Positions 1 through 4,868 of a DNA stretch of 6,619 nt are shown here, in pieces; positions within the stretch are counted from its first letter, which is position 1; each line of letters opens with the position of its first letter. The translations under genes and the position numbers were made by a program. This stretch comes from Desulfobacterales bacterium (lineage in GTDB: Bacteria; Desulfobacterota; Desulfobacteria; Desulfobacterales; Desulfobacteraceae). Location: contig JAKSBB010000583.1 in NCBI GenBank assembly GCA_022361315.1, forward strand, positions 1 to 6,619. The letters are read 5' to 3'. The notes beneath the pieces were generated by a model. It saw only the letters and a list, made by a program, of their open reading frames with translations. It had not been told where the DNA came from and did no database searches.

Positions 1-1023
1 CTGGAAAAGGATTTTCCGGGAAAGAACGCTTCCGGTGTGAATGCCGGCGGTGTCCGGAGCCTGAAACGGGATCTTCGGGAAGTGCCCCTCATCCAGGGGG
101 CCCTGGACTATTGGTACCGGATGCCGGAACTGGTGGGATCGGACTGCGGTTTCTTCAAAATCGGTTACATGATTGCCGCGGAAACCGACGCGGACATGAA
201 AGAGCTGGAAGAACGGGCCACCACCACAAGATCCATGGGATACACCCATGAAACCATCATCGACAGAGAACAGGTGAGAAAACTGGCACCGCCCATTGCC
301 GACCATTGTCTGGGGGGCATCATGTCCGACCATGACGGCAATGCATCCCCCGCAGAAACCTGCCGGGCCTTTCATGCCACCTGTGTGGATCTCGGGGTCA
401 CCGTGCACATGGGATGCCGGGTTGAGGATATCACCACCACGTCCCGGGGGTTCAAGATCACCACATCCACCGCCGGGGTTATTGAGGCGGAGCAGGTCCT
501 CAACTGTGCCGGTGCCTGGGCCGGTGAGGTGGGAGGAATGCTGGACGATCCCCTTCCCGTGGTACCCGTGGGACCCAGTGTTATGGTCACCGCTCCCATG
601 CCCCGGCTGTTCCACCGCCATCTCACCGCCACCCGCCGGAAACTCTGGCTCAACCAGGTTAAAAACGGCACCATGTTTCTCATGGGCGGCTATCTGGCTG
701 AAGTTGATCCTGCCACCGGAAAGACCCGGCTGCGGTTCTCGGAACTGCAGAAATGCGCCACAACCGCCCACGGCCTTGTGGACGCCCTTGAACATATTCC
801 CATTGTCAGGGCCTGGGCCGGCCTGGACGGGAATACCCCGGATGATGTGCCCATCATCTGCTATTCGAAAAAAGTCCCCGGACTCATGCATGCCTGCGGA
901 TTTTCCAAGCACGGCTTCGGCCTGGCCCCCATGGTGGGCCGGGTGGTGGCCGATATGATGCAGGGACGGGAGCCCACCATATCAATGCGGGAGTTCGATC
1001 TGGACCGCCCCACATTGACATAA
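1..1023 (+). CDS. FAD-dependent oxidoreductase, DAO / sarcosine oxidase beta-like (5' partial)
   Basis: This is the C-terminal roughly 340 residues of a D-amino-acid oxidase (DAO) superfamily flavoenzyme, which typically oxidises the C-N bond of an amino acid or N-methylated amine. The frame is open from base 1, so the real start and the N-terminal GxGxxG dinucleotide-binding motif lie upstream; the GTG at 37 is internal. Visible family signatures, numbered from the first codon in the window, are the SGVNAGGVR segment at residues 11-19 (the usual 'S..NAG' flavin contact), the second FAD strand VLNCAGAWAGE at about 166-176, and the C-terminal GFSKHGFGLAPMVG segment at 300-313 that closes over the flavin. 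The missing N-terminus should be about 40 residues, judging by the usual 370-400 residue length. The cupin gene follows after 38 bases, suggesting one transcript. The family is clear. The substrate (sarcosine, dimethylglycine, a D-amino acid or another amine) cannot be read from the sequence. Confidence 0.93.
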   Translation: MEKDFPGKNASGVNAGGVRSLKRDLREVPLIQGALDYWYRMPELVGSDCGFFKIGYMIAAETDADMKELEERATTTRSMGYTHETIIDREQVRKLAPPIADHCLGGIMSDHDGNASPAETCRAFHATCVDLGVTVHMGCRVEDITTTSRGFKITTSTAGVIEAEQVLNCAGAWAGEVGGMLDDPLPVVPVGPSVMVTAPMPRLFHRHLTATRRKLWLNQVKNGTMFLMGGYLAEVDPATGKTRLRFSELQKCATTAHGLVDALEHIPIVRAWAGLDGNTPDDVPIICYSKKVPGLMHACGFSKHGFGLAPMVGRVVADMMQGREPTISMREFDLDRPTLT

Positions 1024-1061
1024 CACCCGAACAATCGGGGATCAGCAAAGAGGAAAGAATT

Positions 1062-1424
1062 ATGTCAGACGCTAAGATTATTACCTTCAACAAGACGCCG
1101 GTACTCAACCATAAATCCGGGGTCAAGACCAATGCCACCCAGGGAGAGCCCTTTGAAAACTGCTGGGAATACTATGACCATGCCTCCGGAAATTTCAGAT
1201 CCGGGATCTGGGACTGCACCGCCGGCGCCTGGTACCACGAGCATCCCCAGACAGAGTTCTGCTACATTGTGGAAGGGGCCGTGAAAATCCAGGAAAAGGA
1301 CGGGCCGCTCCACGAGTACAAAGCCGGTGATTCCTTTGTGGTGCCCATGGGCACCCCTGTCACCTGGATCGTGGACGAATACTGCAAAAAACTATTTGTG
1401 GGTGCGAAAAAGCTGGACGACTAG
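1062..1424 (+). CDS. Small single-domain cupin protein (Cupin_3/DUF861-like)
   Basis: This 120-residue protein is essentially one cupin beta-barrel, probably cytoplasmic because no signal peptide or membrane segment is visible. Cupin motif 1 is intact: G55, H59, H61, E65 and G72 fit the G(x)n-HxH-(x)3-E-(x)6-G pattern, giving three likely metal ligands. Motif 2 is AGDSFVVPMG at residues 88-97, but the usual downstream histidine ligand is absent and Thr101-Trp102 lies there, as in Cupin_3/DUF861-type proteins. Such cupins can be enzymes (the ureidoglycine aminohydrolase-like group), binding proteins or small accessory factors, and nothing here decides which. An AGAGGA Shine-Dalgarno at 1049-1054 sits 7 bases before the ATG and supports the start. 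The gene lies 38 bases after the oxidoreductase and 54 bases before the DUF6506-like gene, so a shared operon and a role in the same pathway are inferred. The fold is secure; the function is unknown. Confidence 0.9.
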   Translation: MSDAKIITFNKTPVLNHKSGVKTNATQGEPFENCWEYYDHASGNFRSGIWDCTAGAWYHEHPQTEFCYIVEGAVKIQEKDGPLHEYKAGDSFVVPMGTPVTWIVDEYCKKLFVGAKKLDD

Positions 1425-1433
1425 GGTCGTAAC

Positions 1434-1481
1434 GTTATTTCAGCGGATAACACTTAATAAGGAGTATGACTTAAGATTATG
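1434..1481 (+). promoter_or_regulatory. Unusual translation-initiation region of the DUF6506-like gene
   Basis: The only good Shine-Dalgarno, AAGGAG at 1459-1464, ends 14 bases before the ATG at 1479, longer than the usual 5-9. Between them lies another ATG at 1466 that opens a two-codon frame, ATG ACT TAA (1466-1474). The stop ends 4 bases before the annotated start. Just upstream is a small inverted repeat, GTTAT (1434-1438) and ATAAC (1447-1451), with an 8-base loop. An ATT codon at 1476 is also in frame with the gene but is a poor start. The layout is directly visible; any regulatory effect is inferred. Confidence 0.4.
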
Positions 1482-1754
1482 GCACAATTTCAGTACGGAT
1501 ACATTATCAAGGCACCGGGATACACCAGGGAGTCCCAGACGGCAACCCTGGAATCCCCCGAGTTCAAAAGCAATATTGTGGGTGTCGGATCTGTGGAAGA
1601 AGCCTGCGACGCTGCCAGGGCCCTGGTGGAGAAACAGGTGACCCTGATTGAACTTTGCAGCGGGTTCAAAGAGAATGACGCCAAGGCCATTTTCGATGCT
1701 GTGGAAGGTGCAGCCAAGATCGGATATATCGGCGGCTTTTTCGTAAAAGAGTAG
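1479..1754 (+). CDS. DUF6506-like small protein
   Basis: This is a 91-residue soluble protein with no signal peptide or membrane segment. It resembles the small uncharacterised family DUF6506 from recall of its pattern: an N-terminal strand (QYGYIIKAPGY, residues 5-15), a central V-G-V-x-S/D-x-E-E-A segment (VGVGSVEEACDAARALVEK, about 34-52), and the conserved IELCSGF block at 57-63, ending in a short strand, IGYIGGFFV. The alternating strand-helix pattern suggests a compact alpha/beta domain. No catalytic residues are known for the family, so no reaction is proposed. It is the last gene before the terminator at 1777-1808 and follows the cupin by 54 bases, so it is probably co-transcribed with the oxidoreductase and cupin. 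ATG 1479 is chosen because the homology-like region begins there, although its Shine-Dalgarno is unusually distant. The family assignment is from memory and unverified. Confidence 0.8.
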   Translation: MAQFQYGYIIKAPGYTRESQTATLESPEFKSNIVGVGSVEEACDAARALVEKQVTLIELCSGFKENDAKAIFDAVEGAAKIGYIGGFFVKE

Positions 1755-1776
1755 CAGCGCGCTGTCCGATTCACTG

Positions 1777-1808
1777 AGCCGGCTGGGTCATTCTCAGCCG
1801 GCTTTTTT
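1777..1808 (+). terminator. Intrinsic terminator of the oxidoreductase-cupin-DUF6506 operon
   Basis: A perfect 9-bp GC-rich stem, AGCCGGCTG at 1777-1785 and CAGCCGGCT at 1795-1803, encloses a 9-base loop. It is followed by a run of T to 1808 (six T counting the last stem base). It starts 22 bases after the stop codon of the DUF6506-like gene, the expected place for Rho-independent termination on the plus strand. Confidence 0.92.
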
Positions 1809-1954
1809 ACATCCGTTTCACCGTCTCCATTCTTCTTCGTATGCAAAACGTCTCTATTCCTCCTTTTGAAACGCTGCGAATTTTGTTAGAGTATCTATTG
1901 TAACATCCACCAACTGACAATTCGTAACCGTAATCCAACTCATGGGGGGAATTC

Positions 1955-3679
1955 ATGTTGATTCGTCTTTCCATTAAGCAACGTATGTTCTTAATTATAG
2001 GACTTTTTCTGGTCCTGTTCATCGGTATGGTGTGGCTATCCGTGAACGGTGCCAACACCGTTCGGGACCTGGCGGTGGCAGATACCAGTGCCGTGATGCT
2101 GGAAGATCAGAAGGCCAAATTGAAAGTGGCCACCCATTCCGTTGCCCTGGCCATTGGTCAGTTGATCAAGCCCGTCAGTGATGCACAGGAGAAGGTTGAG
2201 GCCATCAGGATCGCCATTGACAATATTCGCTTCGAGACGGATAAATCCGGATATTATTTTGTATACCAGGGCACAACGAATGTTGCGCTGCCGCCCAAAA
2301 AGTCCCTTCAGGGAAAAGATCTGGGCCATCTGAAGGATAAAAACGGTGTGTTTCTGGTAAAAGACCTGGGCAAGGCCGCATCGTCCGGGGGCGGATTCGT
2401 GGAATATATCTGGCCGAAGCCGGGGGCAGGGGATGTCCCTAAATTAAGCTACGCGGAGATGATTCCCGGCACTGATTTCTGGATCGGTACGGGTGTTTAT
2501 CTGGACAATATCGACGCATTTACAGCCGCCATGGAAGCGGATCTGGCAGCAAAAGTGCGCGGGATGACCACGAAAATGCTGTCCATCACCGGTGTGGTGT
2601 TTGCCGCCATCGCCGCAGTTTGTCTGGTCATCGTTTTCGGCATTACCCGCTCTCTGGCAGATATGATTGACGGGGTGCGTGATATTGCCGAAGGTGAAGG
2701 GGATCTGACCAAACGGGTGATAATCAATTCCAGAGATGAACTGGGGGAGCTTGCCACCCTGTTCAACCTGTTTTTGGAGAAGCTCCAGGGAATTATAAAA
2801 CAGATCGCGGGAGAATCCGTAGCGGTTGATCAGTCTTCTGACGGCCTGACAACCATTTCCGGGGAGATGACCACCGTTGCCCGGAATACCTCTGATAAGG
2901 CCGAACGGGTGGCTTCCGCTTCAGAGGCCATGAGTTCGAGTCTGTCCAATGTCGCTGCCGCCATGGAAGACTCCTCACATAATACAACAATAATCGCATC
3001 TGCGGCCGAAGAGATGACTTCCACAATAAATGAAATTGCCGGTAATGCCGAGAAAACCAGGGGGACATCCGAAGATGCTGCCCTCAAGGCCACCGAAGCC
3101 GGCCATATGATGACGGAACTCAGTGAGGCCGCCCGGTCCATAGGACAGGTGACCGAAACCATTACCGACATTTCCGATCAGACCAATCTGCTGGCACTGA
3201 ACGCCACCATTGAGGCGGCCAGGGCAGGGGAGGCCGGTAAAGGGTTTGCTGTTGTGGCCAATGAAATCAAGGATCTGGCCAGTCAGACCGCCGATGCCAC
3301 CCTGAATATCAAAAACCAGATAGAAAATGTTCAGCGGGTATCGGATACGACGATCGGATCCATCAATGAGGTGGCGGATGTCATCAATACGGCAAAGGAT
3401 ATGATCGCCGCCATTGCCGCTGCAGTGACCCAGCAGTCCGCCGCAACCCAGGAAATTTCAGGGAATATCGAACGCCTGTCCCTGGGTATTCAGGAGGTCA
3501 ATGAAAACGTGAGTGAAAGTTCGATGGCGGCTGCTCAGATCTCTGAAGACATTGCAAACGTTAATGAGGCATCATCGGAAATGAACACCAGCAGCACGGT
3601 TGTCAGGGAGAACGCCGGACAGTTGAAAGGGATGGCGGAAGAACTGAAAAAGATTGTCGATACATTCGTTATTGAATAA
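1955..3679 (+). CDS. Methyl-accepting chemotaxis protein with periplasmic Cache sensor
   Basis: This complete 574-residue transmembrane chemoreceptor senses a ligand in the periplasm and should control CheA through CheW at receptor arrays in the inner membrane. Domain order: transmembrane segment 1 at about 11-29; periplasmic single-Cache (sCache_2-like) domain at about 35-190, with the typical SGYYFVYQ strand (98-105) and [14 protein letters not shown] (174-187); transmembrane segment 2 at about 207-230; HAMP at about 231-283; long coiled-coil signalling domain at 290-574. The hairpin tip that contacts CheA/CheW is conserved around [19 protein letters not shown] (408-426) and [15 protein letters not shown] (428-442). 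The protein ends in IVDTFVIE, with no NWETF-type CheR/CheB tether. A G-rich Shine-Dalgarno, GGGGGGA at 1944-1950, is 4 bases before the ATG. Terminators on both sides suggest a monocistronic unit. No convincing sigma-28 promoter was found upstream. The ligand is unknown; small organic acids are common for this Cache type, but that is general family knowledge. Confidence 0.97.
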   Translation: MLIRLSIKQRMFLIIGLFLVLFIGMVWLSVNGANTVRDLAVADTSAVMLEDQKAKLKVATHSVALAIGQLIKPVSDAQEKVEAIRIAIDNIRFETDKSGYYFVYQGTTNVALPPKKSLQGKDLGHLKDKNGVFLVKDLGKAASSGGGFVEYIWPKPGAGDVPKLSYAEMIPGTDFWIGTGVYLDNIDAFTAAMEADLAAKVRGMTTKMLSITGVVFAAIAAVCLVIVFGITRSLADMIDGVRDIAEGEGDLTKRVIINSRDELGELATLFNLFLEKLQGIIKQIAGESVAVDQSSDGLTTISGEMTTVARNTSDKAERVASASEAMSSSLSNVAAAMEDSSHNTTIIASAAEEMTSTINEIAGNAEKTRGTSEDAALKATEAGHMMTELSEAARSIGQVTETITDISDQTNLLALNATIEAARAGEAGKGFAVVANEIKDLASQTADATLNIKNQIENVQRVSDTTIGSINEVADVINTAKDMIAAIAAAVTQQSAATQEISGNIERLSLGIQEVNENVSESSMAAAQISEDIANVNEASSEMNTSSTVVRENAGQLKGMAEELKKIVDTFVIE

Positions 3680-3698
3680 GGAAGAGAGAAACAAAAAG

Positions 3699-3740
3699 GC
3701 CGGCTGTCCCGATTGTCGAATCCGGGCAGCCGGCATTTTA
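3699..3740. terminator. Bidirectional intrinsic terminator between convergent genes
   Basis: A 16-position hairpin is formed by 3699-3714 and 3719-3734 with a GTCG loop. It is paired throughout except for one C-C mismatch and one G-T wobble, and its base is GCCGGCTG/CAGCCGGC. On the plus side it is followed by ATTTTA; on the minus side the AAAAA at 3693-3697 reads as a T run. It lies in the 76-base gap between the chemoreceptor stop (3679) and the stop of the minus-strand binding-protein gene (3756), so it can end both transcripts. The minus-strand T tract is the better one. Confidence 0.85.
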
Positions 3741-3755
3741 TTGAATTTTACCGGA

Positions 3756-4466
3756 CTACATGCCGATGACTTTTGCTTCGGCTTCTTTTATGACCTTTGC
3801 CAGTTCTCCGCTGGCCTTCATTTCCTTGATCACGGCATCCACCTTCGGCACAAGGTCTTTATGGCTTTCGTGGATGTAATGATAGAGATCAAGAACAGCC
3901 AGGGGCTTGTCTATGGGTTTGATGGATGTGAGGTTCAGTTGTTTCAGCACGAGGTTGCCGTCCACGGTATTGGTCAGGGCCACCTGGGACCTGCCGCTGT
4001 CAACCAGCTTCATCATCTGCGCCGTATTGTCTTTATCGTCAACGTTGGACAGCCCTTTGGTGATATTGTTGGTGTGTTTTACCCCCCTGACTTTCACCAG
4101 TTTGTAATTCTTTAAATCGTCCTTTGAACCGATGTTAATACCGCTGTCCTTTTTGATGAAGGCCATGGTTTCAAGGTAATAATACGGGGTGGGCACCCGG
4201 ATGGTGGTGGGATTGTTTTCTCCGTATGTCCAGATCCGCATGATTTCGCCGTCTTTCTTCCCAGACGTGGCGGCGTGCTGTGCCCTTTTCCCGGGCATGG
4301 GGGTGATGGTCACCTTGATATTCAGCTTTTCGTAGATTTTTGGAATCACCAGCCTGCCCACCTCCTGCTCAATGAGCTTTTCAATGGACACGAAGTGGTA
4401 TTCCTCTGCCTGGGTAAAGGTGGTGCTGAAGATCAAGATGAAAACAACGATAAAAAGTTTTTTCAT
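3756..4466 (-). CDS. Periplasmic solute-binding protein (SBP_bac_3-like), orphan
   Basis: This 236-residue secreted protein has a Sec signal peptide: a KK n-region, the hydrophobic core LFIVVFILIFSTTF (about 4-17), and likely cleavage after TQA at 20. The mature part has the two-lobe pattern of small family 3 solute-binding proteins: a first strand, YHFVSIEK (23-30); a segment with GKRAQHAATSGKKDGEIMRIW (about 59-79), where these proteins carry R..A...G..DG; the hinge-proximal PTPYYYLETMAFIKKD (92-107); and a second lobe with SKDDLKNYKLVKVRG (114-128). The acidic residue often found after the second-lobe 'sG.vD' motif of amino-acid binders is not obvious here (SGRSQVALTN, 158-166), so an ordinary amino-acid ligand is not assured. 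The Shine-Dalgarno AGGGGGA on the minus strand (4477-4471) is 4 bases before the ATG. No permease or ATPase gene is nearby, and the gene is divergent from a sensor kinase, so a sensory role is possible. The family is likely; the ligand is unknown. Confidence 0.88.
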   Translation of the reverse strand: MKKLFIVVFILIFSTTFTQAEEYHFVSIEKLIEQEVGRLVIPKIYEKLNIKVTITPMPGKRAQHAATSGKKDGEIMRIWTYGENNPTTIRVPTPYYYLETMAFIKKDSGINIGSKDDLKNYKLVKVRGVKHTNNITKGLSNVDDKDNTAQMMKLVDSGRSQVALTNTVDGNLVLKQLNLTSIKPIDKPLAVLDLYHYIHESHKDLVPKVDAVIKEMKASGELAKVIKEAEAKVIGM

Positions 4467-4493
4467 AGATTCCCCCTGTGTTTGGTTATAAAC

Positions 4494-4523
4494 GCGGTAT
4501 TGACCTCTGTTCGCCGTTACCGC
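4494..4523. repeat. Inverted repeat GCGGTA...TACCGC, possible operator of the binding-protein gene
   Basis: Perfect 6-base arms at 4494-4499 and 4518-4523 are separated by 18 bases (24 bases arm to arm, slightly over two helical turns). They lie 28-57 bases upstream of the minus-strand start at 4466. The arms are short enough to occur by chance, so an operator role is only a suggestion. Confidence 0.25.
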
Positions 4524-4672
4524 ATTGGTGGTGGATATAAAAATTAATGTCTGCGATGAAAACCTGTCACCGCGTCATAGGCATAAGTGTGTAGCTGAAC
4601 GGATTGTCGTATTTAATCTGATACTGTGTGGTATATGTTATAAAGAGTACCAGAAATAAACAGAGAGTCAAC

Positions 4673-4696
4673 TCTTAGGTGAAACGAATCTTAGGT
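4673..4696. repeat. Direct repeat TCTTAGGT, 16-base period
   Basis: Two identical 8-base copies at 4673-4680 and 4689-4696 are separated by the 8-base spacer GAAACGAA. The first overlaps the right arm of a 5-bp palindrome (4664-4675). Paired direct repeats upstream of a signalling gene can be response-regulator sites, but a 16-base period is not a full helical turn multiple, and no family motif was recognised. Confidence 0.35.
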
Positions 4697-4868
4697 TAAT
4701 ATTAGCGGGATTTGCAGTGCATGGGGTAAAACTTCAGGTCCCGGGAGGTTTCCTGAACCCTAATCCCCTTTGATTCAACAGAGAAATGACCGTTTCTAAA
4801 TCGGATAATTAATGATATATCATGTTGAAAACTATAACCTTTATTTTATCCGTCGAATACCCAAACCA

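Larger units (their letters stand above)
4467..4868. other. Intergenic control region between divergent binding-protein and kinase genes
   Basis: These 402 bases hold no convincing gene. They are more AT-rich than the flanking genes and should contain the promoters of both divergent genes, but no strong -35/-10 pair was found on either strand. A -10-like GATAAT lies at 4804-4809 without a good -35 partner, and TATAAA lies at 4639-4644, also without one. Other structure seen: an inverted repeat, GCGGTA (4494-4499) and TACCGC (4518-4523), close to the binding-protein start; an AGAGT-CA-ACTCT palindrome (4664-4675) running into a direct repeat of TCTTAGGT; and an inverted repeat, TTCAGG (4733-4738) and CCTGAA (4752-4757), bracketing GGGAGG. 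No tRNA, recognised riboswitch or CRISPR-like array is visible. Confidence 0.7.

Noticed and set aside
296..958. 220-codon plus-strand open frame inside the oxidoreductase
   Set aside because: Its translation is proline- and tryptophan-rich with no family features, typical of an out-of-frame reading of GC-rich coding DNA.
1866..1906. Possible promoter of the chemoreceptor gene (TTGAAA or TTGTTA with AT-rich downstream bases)
   Set aside because: TTGAAA at 1866-1871 and TTGTTA at 1883-1888 have no good -10 box at 16-18 bases. No sigma-28-type pair was found either. A promoter must exist here but cannot be placed.
1807..2058. 83-codon minus-strand open frame upstream of and into the chemoreceptor gene
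   Set aside because: It has no domain and no good start signal, and it overlaps the first terminator's tail and the chemoreceptor start. It is judged a chance frame.
3654..4115. 153-codon plus-strand open frame across the terminator
   Set aside because: It overlaps the chemoreceptor end, the terminator hairpin and the antisense of the binding protein. It is a frame shadow with no start signal or domain.
4705..4720. Possible sigma-54 promoter (GG-N10-GC) upstream of the kinase gene
   Set aside because: The dinucleotide spacing fits, but the surrounding bases do not match TGGCAC-N5-TTGCW, and the TTGCA present is out of register.
4467..4868. Riboswitch (c-di-GMP, glycine) or small RNA in the long intergenic region
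   Set aside because: No conserved core of a known riboswitch class was recognised, and no T-run terminator follows any of the weak hairpins.
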